Positions 35,831-42,925 are shown, numbered from the stretch's first letter. The stretch is 44,869 nucleotides of DNA from an uncultured Prevotellaceae bacterium (GCA_902800435.1 CADCEQ010000015.1:1-44869); one strand, 5' to 3'. Notes: a model not told the origin generated them from the letters alone. Numbers and translations are program-made.

Positions 35831-35871
35831 GCGAGCGCAGGAGCAATGTCCCCTGCGCTCGCTCATTTTTT
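35831..35871 (+). terminator. Terminator after rpsJ
   Basis: GCGAGCGCAGG (35831-35841) pairs with CCTGCGCTCGC (35852-35862), an 11-bp perfect stem followed by TCATTTTTT. It ends rpsJ transcription well before rplC. Confidence 0.95.
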
Positions 35872-35919
35872 CAAGTGAACAGGTCGTCGAGCGTTATCTG
35901 ACTTTGTATCATCTCAGTT

Positions 35920-36112
35920 TATTAAAAAAGCCACCGATTTCGCACGCCACCTGTGTTCCTTGTGGTGCGGGATGGGGCCGGTGACCGCTCTCCGGAGCCC
36001 AGGGTGTAACGTGTATCCCCTTACGGCCCCCCTCTGTTAGGGGGCCGGTAGAGGGGGATACACTACCCTGGGGCCCCGGGGGGCGCCGCTGCGGTGAGCG
36101 GCAACGTAGTTG
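35920..36112 (-). ncRNA. Candidate structured RNA on minus strand
   Basis: A minus-strand -7 box (TATCTTTG, plus 36120-36113) is followed by a long rod-like fold. Three stacked helices are nearly perfect: plus 35998-36005 with 36065-36072 (8 bp, extended with G-U pairs), 36011-36020 with 36054-36063 (10 bp), and 36024-36031 with 36040-36047 (8 bp) around a short loop. An outer pairing GCCGCTC with GAGCGGT is possible, and a hairpin CGCACCAC...GTGGCGTGCG follows near 35941-35970. A T6 run on the minus strand (plus 35935-35930) could end it. I know no match; it might be of the Bacteroidales-1 RNA kind (promoter at one end, terminator at the other), but I cannot confirm this. It could also be a repetitive palindromic element. 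Confidence 0.5.
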
Positions 36113-36120
36113 CAAAGATA
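36113..36120 (-). promoter_or_regulatory. -7 box of candidate structured RNA
   Basis: CAAAGATA on the plus strand reads TATCTTTG on the minus strand, directly in front of the folded region. No TTTG is found at the standard -33 distance. Confidence 0.5.
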
Positions 36121-36248
36121 CAACATCGGCCAAACTTGGTTTCGGGTTTCGGGGCTTTCCGGCGGCTAAATTATGAAAATATAACTTATTTAACCTTCTT
36201 ATACACGAAAAAGGCCACTCAGAGCCTCTTTTTCACGGTCGACCTATG

Positions 36249-36402
36249 GCCTCGTTTACCGCCGCCAAACGCCTCGTTTACCGCCACCAAACGCCTCGTT
36301 TGGTGCCGCCAAACGCCTCGTTTGGTGCCGCCAAACGCCTCGTTTGGTGCCGCCAAACTACCCGTTTGCCGCCGCCAAACTACCCGAATGCCGCCACCCG
36401 AA
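36249..36402. repeat. 22-bp palindromic tandem array, seven units
   Basis: Units begin at 36249, 36271, 36293, 36315, 36337, 36359 and 36381, exactly 22 bp apart, with consensus GCCTCGTTTGGTGCCGCCAA-AC. Across unit borders CCAAACG-cct-CGTTTGG forms a perfect 7-bp inverted repeat, so each period can form a small hairpin. The central units are identical and the outer ones drift. There are no unique spacers, so it is not a CRISPR. Confidence 0.9.
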
Positions 36403-36465
36403 CCGAACATCATCTTTGTTTAACATCAAATGCAAACGTTTGCATAAAATTTTTTTCGAGAAACA

Positions 36466-36497
36466 TTTGGCTGTATCAGAAAAATGTATTAATTTTG
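36466..36497 (+). promoter_or_regulatory. Promoter of LRR surface protein
   Basis: TTTG (36466-36469), a 20-bp spacer and TAATTTTG (36490-36497), followed by CCGCCCGAA, close to the ribosomal promoters. Transcription would start about 260 bases before the gene. Confidence 0.8.
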
Positions 36498-36503
36498 CCG
36501 CCC

Positions 36504-36764
36504 GAAGTTATAACTGAAACTCATGCGAACGCTGCTTATCAATCTCAAACTGGCCCTCGGGCTGGGTTCCTCTATATGGAGTATAGAGGGCTTTAAGCCG
36601 TTTTGTTCGCTGTTAGTCAATTCATCAAGCCGCTTTAACTGGAATCCTTCTACCTTAATCCCCGTCGCCCGTGGCGGTCCCGCGCCCCCAGGGTTGCACC
36701 GCTTTTAAAGGCCCGTGTGAATACAATTATTAATTATCAGAATAACAACTAAAAATAAATAACG
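36504..36764 (+). promoter_or_regulatory. Long structured leader with short ORF
   Basis: The predicted 5' leader of the LRR gene is about 260 bases. It contains a perfect 8-bp hairpin (CCTCTATA 36569-36576 with TATAGAGG 36582-36589), a GC-rich block near 36658-36710, and a 61-codon frame (36523-36708, MRTLLINLKLALGLGSSIWS...). The frame could be a leader peptide or chance. It recalls a translational or attenuation control region; no known riboswitch is recognised. Confidence 0.4.
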
Positions 36765-39700
36765 ATGAAAAAGGTTTTATCATTTATCATTTTAATGGTC
36801 TGCGCCGTCACTGGGGCGTGGGCGGAGGATTACGTAAAGTATAATGAAACGACCAAAGTTTATGATGTTCTAGTGACGGCATCGGGTAGCTTTAGTAGCT
36901 TGGTCAATAATCAAAACTATCCTGATGATGCTGTTTTCCATTTCGAAAGTGGATGCATTAACTTAAGTGATGCTGATTTGGCTCGATTGAGTGGTGATGG
37001 CGAAAACGGTAAATATTATATAGACCTCTATGATGTTCCAACGTCTGAAGCTTTTGAAAATGTCATAAAGTCTGCTGTCAATATTATGGCAAATAATGAT
37101 AAGAAATGCAGAGGACTGTTATTGCCTGCAAATCCCAACAGTGTTGGTACGATGTTGATTTGTAACGGTGCTGAAAATGTGAATAAGGGTAAAGCGACCT
37201 GCGGTCAGTTCATTGCTTATCACAACCAGGGAACTACCATGGCTCACATTTATTTTGCCATGCCTCAGAATTCCGCCAATCCTACCTATGAGCAGCGCCT
37301 TGAAAAGTTGAAATCTATTATGGATAGTCATGGTATAGTGACGACGGTATATGGTATTTCAACCAACAAATATACTGAAATCACCAATATCTCTGGAATC
37401 ATTAATAATAGTGATGCTACCATTATACACACCTATGACAATGAATTGGTGAGTCAGTTGAATCAGGAACACCAGAGACCTTCGATAGTAGCTAAGCTGG
37501 ATAATGCCGGTGATTTTGCTACCGCATTTAGTAAGACGGGTATTCAGAATACCCCCAATATTGACAGATTGAAACTATGTGGTTCGGTCGGAGACACAGA
37601 TATTCAGGCTATAAACGAATTTACTACCGGCGGTCCGAGAGTTATTGACCTTTCATCCGTCACTTCCTCTCTTATAAGTAAACAGCTGCTGGCAAAACTG
37701 AGCAATCCCAATATTGAATATATTATCCTTCCTTCAGGAATGACCGAACCAGTGGTGGGCGACTATGCTAACCTGCCGAACCTGAAGTGCGTCATTTCGT
37801 CGAACAAGAGTGGCGATGAAGACCACGCACTTACAGCCTATGTGAAGGTGGCAGGAAGCCTTGCTGAAGCTCGTTGCATAGCTACTGGAAACAATAATAA
37901 TAATAATTCTCAGTTCAAGCCTATATCTCAGGGATTGACCACAGTTAAGCTAAGTGGTAACTTGTCTGCAAATGATCTTGCGACTGGTGATAACGGCGGT
38001 CTTAGAGGCGAACAAAATACAATCACCTCAATCGACTTAGAGCAAGCTTATTTTGCGACTTCTGACCACATGAAGTTTGGCGACAATGGTGGTGCAGGCT
38101 TAACCAATCTCAGAGAGGTTAAACTACCTACTGACTCCCGAATGAAGATAATTCCCACAGAATGCTTTCACAACGTTGGGAAACTACAAAGCGTTCACAT
38201 TCCTTATAATTTTGAGAAAATTAAGGCACGAGCCTTCGAGGGCACAGACCTTACCCACATTACAACAGAAGACGCAAACGGCGCTTTGATTGACAACGGC
38301 CCGAATACTTATACGTTCTCTGCCAACATCAATGAGCTTGGTGAACCGAATCAGAATAATTATGTGTTCCCGGAAGGTAAATTAGTTACTGATGTATTTT
38401 GTTTAGCCATGACCACTCCTAAGTGCTATAAAGGGTCTTTCCCTCCAAACATGGTCTATGCTAACGGCGGTATATATGATGGTGTTTATTGCCGCGAGAA
38501 GTACATAAAATATGATAATTCAGACCCTGCTACAGGAAACCCAGTTTCGGCAATTACCATGCTTCACTTCCCGAGCCAGGAGTCATACAAGAATGCCACT
38601 GGCGATAATACCGATGACGGTTATAATAATATGCAATCATTATATACTGATCCTTCCAGAAATTATGCCAAGAAAGATCAGACAGGTGCTGTAGATGCCA
38701 ACGGAAAACCTCTCACATGGCCTGATCAGGGAGAGTGTCGCTCTACTCACGATGACCTTGCCTTAAAAGGATATTTATGGTCAAATTATCCCCAAAAGAA
38801 TTATGAAAATTCTGGAGATGGACATTTGGTAAGTTTAGGTAACCGTGAAGGTTCTCAGGGAGCATTCTATTCCGATTACGTAGGTTGGCATGAGTTTGTG
38901 TTGGCATGTGCTACTTACTTTGAGCCTGACGAAATTATCGAAAACGAGAAAATTGTCCGCGAATACGAAGAAACCGGATATTACACCTTCTGCATTCCGT
39001 TTAATATGAACTACAATCAGGTGGTTGAGATGCTTGGCGTGCCTAAGAGTACTGACAAGGTTATCAATAAACTCAATGGCAACGTGGTAACAGACGATTT
39101 GATGCCTGAGATCCGTCAGCTATCTTCTGTTACGCGTAAAAAGGGTGAGAACGGGAAGAGTAATATTGTGTTCTTGCGTATGACCCCAAATCTCTATGAA
39201 GCAAATCATCCTGGTCAAACCGCATATCTTAAGATCACCTACAATGAGAATACAGAGACGCATGAATTGACGGATGCCCACCCTTACGGCACGGGCTACA
39301 CATTTGGTGAGCAGCTCACGCTGATTGGTGGCCGTCCGTATATCATCAAGGCTTACAAGCGTAAACAACTTGATAAGAATGGTGTAGATCTGTATAAGAT
39401 CAAAGGCCAGAACCTTGGTAAGTACGTTATGGAGCACTATGCCGACCAGTTTGGCGTTGAGTCGTCTATTGTAGAGAATAAAACTTATCAACAATTCTTG
39501 TGTTATGAGCAACTCTATAATAACAAGACTAATGAAAATGAAAGAGCTCCTAAGACCCTGCGTTTTGCTAAGCCTTATGAGGAGCATAGGATCCAAGCCG
39601 TACGCGATGGTGAGAATAGTGCTTACCTGACTTACGAAACCGACGAGAATGGCCAAACCGTGCAGAAAAAGTACTTCTACACCATGGTGGGTCAGTTCTG

Positions 39701-40196
39701 GCAGCAGCCTCTGCCACAGTACTGTCTCTATATGAGTAAAGGTAACTGGTATCGTTACACGAATGTTCCTGAGAATATTGAAGATCGTTATACTTGGGAT
39801 CCCTTCAAGTGCGTCATCATGGCTACTGAGGAAATTGCAGGAACAAAGGGTGAAGGTTACCGTGATGAGCAAAAGTCAGTTTATCCGAATGTTATAGGTC
39901 AAACAGATGACAAGTTGGACGGTGTATTCAGCCTTGCTTTCCTTGACGGACGCAATGATGATGACTTTGATGGAAACGGTACTTTTTCGAGATACATTTT
40001 TGGTCTTGACGACGACATTGTTGAGTTCGACGAAGAGGGCAATGAGGTGACCGCCATTGAGCGTCTTGACGGTGAGGATATTGTTCCCGCTGGTTCTAAG
40101 ATCTACAATGTGGCTGGCCAGTATGTCGGAGAGTCCCTGAACGGTCTGACGAAAGGCTTGTACATTGTGAACGGAAAGAAGATTGTAGTTAAGTAA
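36765..40196 (+). CDS. BspA-like leucine-rich repeat surface protein
   Basis: The 1143-aa product has a signal peptide (MKKVLSFIILMVCAVTGAWA). I recognise a BspA/LRR_5-type stretch at about residues 455-510 (MKIIPTECFHNVGKLQSVHI, then FEKIKARAFEGTDL), plus looser LRR-like parts around 270-440. The N-terminal 250 residues and the region 510-1090 do not match anything I know. The tail (AGSKIYNVAGQYVGESLNGL, then TKGLYIVNGKKIVVK) is the sorting-type end of Prevotella surface proteins. BspA-like proteins bind host or microbial surface proteins; a role here is inference. A run of six Asn codons (AAT/AAC, near 37891) is a triplet microsatellite. Codon use is AT richer than in Block B. The MKRxYISP small protein follows 21 bp downstream. 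Confidence 0.7.
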   Translation: MKKVLSFIILMVCAVTGAWAEDYVKYNETTKVYDVLVTASGSFSSLVNNQNYPDDAVFHFESGCINLSDADLARLSGDGENGKYYIDLYDVPTSEAFENVIKSAVNIMANNDKKCRGLLLPANPNSVGTMLICNGAENVNKGKATCGQFIAYHNQGTTMAHIYFAMPQNSANPTYEQRLEKLKSIMDSHGIVTTVYGISTNKYTEITNISGIINNSDATIIHTYDNELVSQLNQEHQRPSIVAKLDNAGDFATAFSKTGIQNTPNIDRLKLCGSVGDTDIQAINEFTTGGPRVIDLSSVTSSLISKQLLAKLSNPNIEYIILPSGMTEPVVGDYANLPNLKCVISSNKSGDEDHALTAYVKVAGSLAEARCIATGNNNNNNSQFKPISQGLTTVKLSGNLSANDLATGDNGGLRGEQNTITSIDLEQAYFATSDHMKFGDNGGAGLTNLREVKLPTDSRMKIIPTECFHNVGKLQSVHIPYNFEKIKARAFEGTDLTHITTEDANGALIDNGPNTYTFSANINELGEPNQNNYVFPEGKLVTDVFCLAMTTPKCYKGSFPPNMVYANGGIYDGVYCREKYIKYDNSDPATGNPVSAITMLHFPSQESYKNATGDNTDDGYNNMQSLYTDPSRNYAKKDQTGAVDANGKPLTWPDQGECRSTHDDLALKGYLWSNYPQKNYENSGDGHLVSLGNREGSQGAFYSDYVGWHEFVLACATYFEPDEIIENEKIVREYEETGYYTFCIPFNMNYNQVVEMLGVPKSTDKVINKLNGNVVTDDLMPEIRQLSSVTRKKGENGKSNIVFLRMTPNLYEANHPGQTAYLKITYNENTETHELTDAHPYGTGYTFGEQLTLIGGRPYIIKAYKRKQLDKNGVDLYKIKGQNLGKYVMEHYADQFGVESSIVENKTYQQFLCYEQLYNNKTNENERAPKTLRFAKPYEEHRIQAVRDGENSAYLTYETDENGQTVQKKYFYTMVGQFWQQPLPQYCLYMSKGNWYRYTNVPENIEDRYTWDPFKCVIMATEEIAGTKGEGYRDEQKSVYPNVIGQTDDKLDGVFSLAFLDGRNDDDFDGNGTFSRYIFGLDDDIVEFDEEGNEVTAIERLDGEDIVPAGSKIYNVAGQYVGESLNGLTKGLYIVNGKKIVVK

Positions 40197-40217
40197 TATT
40201 TAATGCAGACAAAAGAA

Positions 40218-40415
40218 ATGAAACGTTCTTATATATCACCGGTAATTAAAACGGTAGAGTATCGCCCGCTGCAATTTTTTGCTGTATCGGGTGGTGGTAC
40301 AGAGTGGCATACTGGCACCGATGGTCAGGGCGACGATACCCCTGTAGGCCCAAGTCAACCTGACCCCAATGCAGACTCCCGATACCTGAGACAGGGCATG
40401 TGGGAATATGAATAA
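40218..40415 (+). CDS. Small MKRxYISP-type protein
   Basis: The 65-aa product from the ATG at 40218 (an in-frame ATG at 40203 is less likely) begins MKRSYISPVIKTVEYRPLQF, then FAVSGGGTEW, a Gly/Asp/Pro-rich stretch and RYLRQGMWEYE. Short proteins starting MKK/MKR-xYIxPxI are very frequent in gut Bacteroidetes, often after surface-protein genes; as far as I know their role is unknown. The order, conserved basic-aromatic head then a variable Gly-rich tail, recalls secreted or modified peptides, but no processing gene is nearby. It is probably cotranscribed with the LRR gene and ends before a terminator hairpin. Confidence 0.6.
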   Translation: MKRSYISPVIKTVEYRPLQFFAVSGGGTEWHTGTDGQGDDTPVGPSQPDPNADSRYLRQGMWEYE

Positions 40416-40435
40416 TCTGAAGAATCGCTATTAAT

Positions 40436-40484
40436 GGCGGCGGCGACAGTGGCAAAAGGTGCTCACTGCCGCCGCTGTCTTTTC
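40436..40484 (+). terminator. Terminator after small MKRxYISP gene
   Basis: GCGGCGG (40437-40443) pairs with CCGCCGC (40469-40475) and CAGTG (40447-40451) with CACTG (40464-40468), with a 3-base bulge. TGTCTTTT follows. Confidence 0.75.
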
Positions 40485-40501
40485 AAAAAACGGTGCTAAA
40501 G

Positions 40502-40533
40502 TTTGGTGGTTTGAAGTTTTGTTCGTATCTTTG
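40502..40533 (+). promoter_or_regulatory. Promoter of LRR-dockerin protein
   Basis: TTTG (40502-40505), a 20-bp spacer and TATCTTTG (40526-40533), followed by CGGC. The stretch 40497-40537 resembles the cassette repeated at 42130 and 42852 with about five differences. Confidence 0.8.
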
Positions 40534-40568
40534 CGGCACAAAATGAATTAAGGATTATGGGGGTAAAT

Positions 40569-41477
40569 ATGAGGATTTATATATCGGCTTTCGTTGCCTT
40601 TCTTATTAGCCAATCTTTGCAAGCAACGGATCTCATTACGTTTGAGGATGCAAAGGTGAAGGCTTTGTGCGTGGCCAATTGGGACATGGACAAGGATGGT
40701 GAACTGTCCGTGGATGAAGCTGCGGCTGTGAACGCCTTGGGTACTGTGTTCCGCGAGCAGAAGAGTATCACGACGTTTGATGAACTGAAGTTCTTTACTG
40801 GGCTGACGGTCATCAGCGACTATGCGTTCTATAAGAGCAGTATTCAAAGGGTGACGCTTCCGCCGACGGTGAATTCTATTGGCGAGTATGCCTTTAGTGA
40901 GAGCAGCATCAGTGGGGAACTGCGCATCCCTGGTACTGTGAAGGCCATCAAGAACTATGCCTACTACAACTGCAAGCAACTGACTAAGGTGGTACTGGAA
41001 GAAGGGGTGGAGACCGTTGGGTGGCATACGTTCTCAGGACCTATTCGGGTGATGTTGTTGCCGACCAGCCTTACGTTTATGAGTTCGATGGCTATTGACC
41101 CGTATGTCAACGCCGCCTCTTCATCTGGTATCTTTATTCCGGAGGGCGATCTTTTTGTTTACTCTTGTTCCTCAACGCCGTCTCCTGTTAACGACTTTGC
41201 GTTCTACTATGTATTTGGCGCTGCCCATCTGGTGGTGCCCTACGGATGCAAAGAGGCTTACAAGGCTGCATGGGCCTGGTCGCAGTTCGGTGAGTATATC
41301 GAGGTGGGCGACGTCAACCGTGACGGTAAGCTGAACGTGGCCGATGTCGCGCTCCTGATTGCTTATGTCACTGGCCGAGAGTATACTGAGATAGAAGCAC
41401 GGATAGCCGACGTGAACGGCGACGGCGCTGTCGATGCCGATGACGTCACCCTTTTGTGCAGTTATATCCTTGAGTGA
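40569..41477 (+). CDS. Exported LRR protein with EF-hand and dockerin-like end
   Basis: From the ATG at 40569 the product is 302 aa; an in-frame ATG at 40557 adds four residues. It has a signal peptide (MRIYISAFVAFLISQSLQA), an EF-hand-like loop near residue 40 (NWDMDKDGELSVDEAAAV), BspA-like LRR_5 repeats at about 80-170 (VISDYAFYKSSIQRVTLPPT, SIGEYAFSES, AIKNYAYYNC) and a C-terminal pair of calcium loops (GDVNRDGKLNVADVALLIAY and ADVNGDGAVDADDVTLLCSY) that form a type I dockerin-like module. No sorting tail is present, so the dockerin-like module may serve as the anchor or binding part. Bacteroidetes lack classic cellulosomes; such tails occur on Prevotella proteins but their partner is unclear. 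Confidence 0.8.
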   Translation: MRIYISAFVAFLISQSLQATDLITFEDAKVKALCVANWDMDKDGELSVDEAAAVNALGTVFREQKSITTFDELKFFTGLTVISDYAFYKSSIQRVTLPPTVNSIGEYAFSESSISGELRIPGTVKAIKNYAYYNCKQLTKVVLEEGVETVGWHTFSGPIRVMLLPTSLTFMSSMAIDPYVNAASSSGIFIPEGDLFVYSCSSTPSPVNDFAFYYVFGAAHLVVPYGCKEAYKAAWAWSQFGEYIEVGDVNRDGKLNVADVALLIAYVTGREYTEIEARIADVNGDGAVDADDVTLLCSYILE

Positions 41478-41638
41478 AGAAAAGGTAAAAAAGTAAAAAG
41501 GTAAAAAGGTAAAAGAGTAAAAAGGCGGGAAAAAGTAAAAGGGTAAAAAAGTAAAAGGGTAAAAAGGCGGGAAAAAGTAAAAGGGTAAAAGGGCGGGGAA
41601 AAAGTAAAAGGGTAAAAAAGTAAAAAGGTAAAAAGGGA
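41478..41638. repeat. GGTAAAA-type low-complexity tract
   Basis: About 160 bases consist of imperfect AAAAGGTAAAA/AAAAAGTAAAAGGG units. A longer unit, GGCGGGAAAAAGTAAAAGGG, recurs near 41524, 41567 and 41592. It follows the LRR-dockerin gene directly and matches the motif in front of fusA. Confidence 0.85.
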
Positions 41639-41655
41639 ACCCTGGTATCCTTAGT

Positions 41656-41682
41656 CGCATCGTTTTTTCTCCCCATAAGTTT
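41656..41682 (+). repeat. Partial copy of promoter cassette
   Basis: The 27 bases from CGCATCG through CTCCCCATAAGTTT match the head of the cassette at 42130 and 42852, but the -7 part is missing. Confidence 0.75.
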
Positions 41683-41731
41683 AAACGGGAGGTATGAGGT
41701 AAGTGGGCAGTGGCTTGCATTTCCTGCACTT

Positions 41732-42070
41732 CCTGCACTGACTACTGATTATGAGGGAGTTAAATGACGTTCTTCATAGATTTTCCTGCACTTGGTCTCA
41801 GCGTATTCTGCACTGAGGCAGGTTGGCTTGGGAAAGCCGTGTAAGAATATTTCAAAAAGTCAGTCAGCGTTTTCTTCGCGGCGTGAAAATCCGGTTTTCA
41901 TGGCAGGAAAAACTCTTTTTCAGGGCGTGAAACTGTCGGAAAGTGTCGGCCTTAGCTGCCTGACGGCCCAGGACTGTTGGTTTATCAGTGCAGGTTCGGA
42001 GTGGGTGTCAGTGCAGGTTCTGGGAGCAGTCGGGGCCTGTAAGTGTCTGGTAGTCAGTAGTCAGTGCAGG
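41732..42070. repeat. Perfect 17-bp inverted repeats bounding 339 bp
   Basis: CCTGCACTGACTACTGA (41732-41748) is the exact inverse of TCAGTAGTCAGTGCAGG (42054-42070). Extra CCTGCACT copies lie at the left end and TCAGTGCAGG copies at 41985 and 42008. The segment could be a miniature mobile element or a recombination product; no transposase and no clear target duplication are seen. Confidence 0.6.
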
Positions 42071-42129
42071 TTATGGGGGATTTCCCTGTCCTAATGCCGT
42101 CGCCCAGTAGTTGTCTCAGTCGTCATAGC

Positions 42130-42191
42130 CGCATCTTTTTTTTCTCCCCATAAGTTTGGCAGTTTGGAAATTTGTTCGTATCTTTGCGGCG
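42130..42191 (+). promoter_or_regulatory. Promoter cassette, copy for small pair
   Basis: TTTG (42155-42158), a 20-bp spacer and TATCTTTG (42179-42186) are embedded in a 54-base block that matches the block at 42857-42910 with one difference. It drives the 47-aa/164-aa pair. Confidence 0.85.
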
Positions 42192-42213
42192 GGTTTTTGA
42201 ATGGCAACAGTTT

Positions 42214-42357
42214 ATGACGTACATTTTGCAAAACACAGAAATTAAGAATGCGCCACGCAAATTGATAGAAGTGGTGAAAAAACTTGGCGTGGAAAAGCAT
42301 GCTAAGATGGAAGAACTGCGCCATCAAGCAGACGTTACTTACACCATTAATGTCTGA
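42214..42357 (+). CDS. Small 47-aa protein, first of coupled pair
   Basis: The ATG at 42214 gives a 47-aa, mostly helical, basic protein (MTYILQNTEIKNAPRKLIEV, then VKKLGVEKHAKMEELRHQAD). It is not a family I know. It lies 28 bp after a consensus promoter, and its TGA overlaps the ATG of the next gene by one base (TGATG), strong support for a real, coupled gene. The arrangement of a very small protein before a mid-sized one resembles antitoxin-toxin or immunity pairs, but nothing in the sequence proves this. Another ATG at 42201 in a different frame gives only 14 codons. Confidence 0.6.
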   Translation: MTYILQNTEIKNAPRKLIEVVKKLGVEKHAKMEELRHQADVTYTINV

Positions 42358-42851
42358 TGAAAGAAATTGTAGTAGGTATAACTACCACTCAAGGGGATGA
42401 ATACCGTATTAGATTGTCTTCTTCAGGAGGTAGGTATCTTTCAAAAGAAGCAATTTCCCACTTAAATGGGCGTGTTGACATTATAACCATTGAACTTGAA
42501 AGAGTAGAGGGCAATTTGCCAACCGGGCATGCAGTCTTGTCTCAGATAGAAAACGTTATAGCTGATACATTTTTGCGTTATCCGAATGCGATTATCTGTT
42601 TTATTTGCGACTTCATAAGCCCAATCCCTGCGACTCGAAAAGCTATACCACCTCAGCAATACAGAAGTATTCTGTTTACACGAATGTTTGAGCGGTATGT
42701 TTCCCACCACCCAATCGGTAGTGTGATGCAGTCAGTGCTGACTATCGGCGGCATTGGTGAGGATTATTACATCCATATCATTGCTCGTAGTGAACACGTG
42801 AAGTTCCTGAATATTATTAGTGAGGATATCAGAACGGGTTACTCAAAGTGA
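42357..42851 (+). CDS. Unknown 164-aa protein, DUF6169-like
   Basis: The 164-aa protein begins MKEIVVGITTTQGDEYRIRL and has no signal peptide or membrane helix, so it is probably cytoplasmic. Central parts, VIADTFLRYPNAIICFICDF and YRSILFTRMFERYVSHHPIG, resemble from memory the DUF6169 family of Bacteroidetes, which has no known function; I give this match low weight. It overlaps the 47-aa gene by one base. Codon use is AT richer than that of neighbouring genes, suggesting transfer. The next promoter cassette begins right at its stop. Possible roles include a toxin or defence component, since such small accessory operons flank other repeated elements here. Confidence 0.6.
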   Translation: MKEIVVGITTTQGDEYRIRLSSSGGRYLSKEAISHLNGRVDIITIELERVEGNLPTGHAVLSQIENVIADTFLRYPNAIICFICDFISPIPATRKAIPPQQYRSILFTRMFERYVSHHPIGSVMQSVLTIGGIGEDYYIHIIARSEHVKFLNIISEDIRTGYSK

Positions 42852-42910
42852 CGTCGTTTTTTCTCCCCATAAGTTTGGCAGTTCGGAAATTTGTTCGTAT
42901 CTTTGCGGCG
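42852..42910 (+). promoter_or_regulatory. Promoter cassette, copy for AAA/PD-(D/E)XK gene
   Basis: TTTG (42874-42877), a 20-bp spacer and TATCTTTG (42898-42905) lie within the same block as at 42130. The ATG at 42926 is 20 bp further. Confidence 0.85.
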
Positions 42911-42925
42911 TAAAATAGCGACAGC

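Larger units (their letters stand above)
35804..36764. other. 961-base non-coding region rich in structure
   Basis: In order it holds the rpsJ terminator, a candidate minus-strand structured RNA (35920-36112) with its -7 box, a 22-bp tandem array (36249-36402), a consensus promoter (36466-36497) and a 260-base leader of the next gene. Small frames over these parts look like by-products of the repeats. Confidence 0.75.
41478..42213. other. 736-base non-coding region with repeats
   Basis: It contains a GGTAAAA tract (41478-41638), a 27-bp copy of the promoter-cassette head (41656-41682), a segment bounded by 17-bp inverted repeats (41732-42070) and a full cassette promoter (42130-42191). A 100-codon frame at 41792-42094 has no features of a real gene. 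Confidence 0.7.

Noticed and set aside
36249..36402. CRISPR array
   Set aside because: The 22-bp units abut each other directly with no unique spacers, and no cas gene is present.
41446..41676. Phe/Leu-rich reverse frame that might be a membrane protein
   Set aside because: It is created by the GGTAAAA tract read backwards; there is no promoter and the composition is that of the repeat.
41792..42094. 100-codon forward frame inside the inverted-repeat segment
   Set aside because: No promoter, no signal, no recognisable domain, and the frame is made of the repeated TCAGTGCAGG segments.
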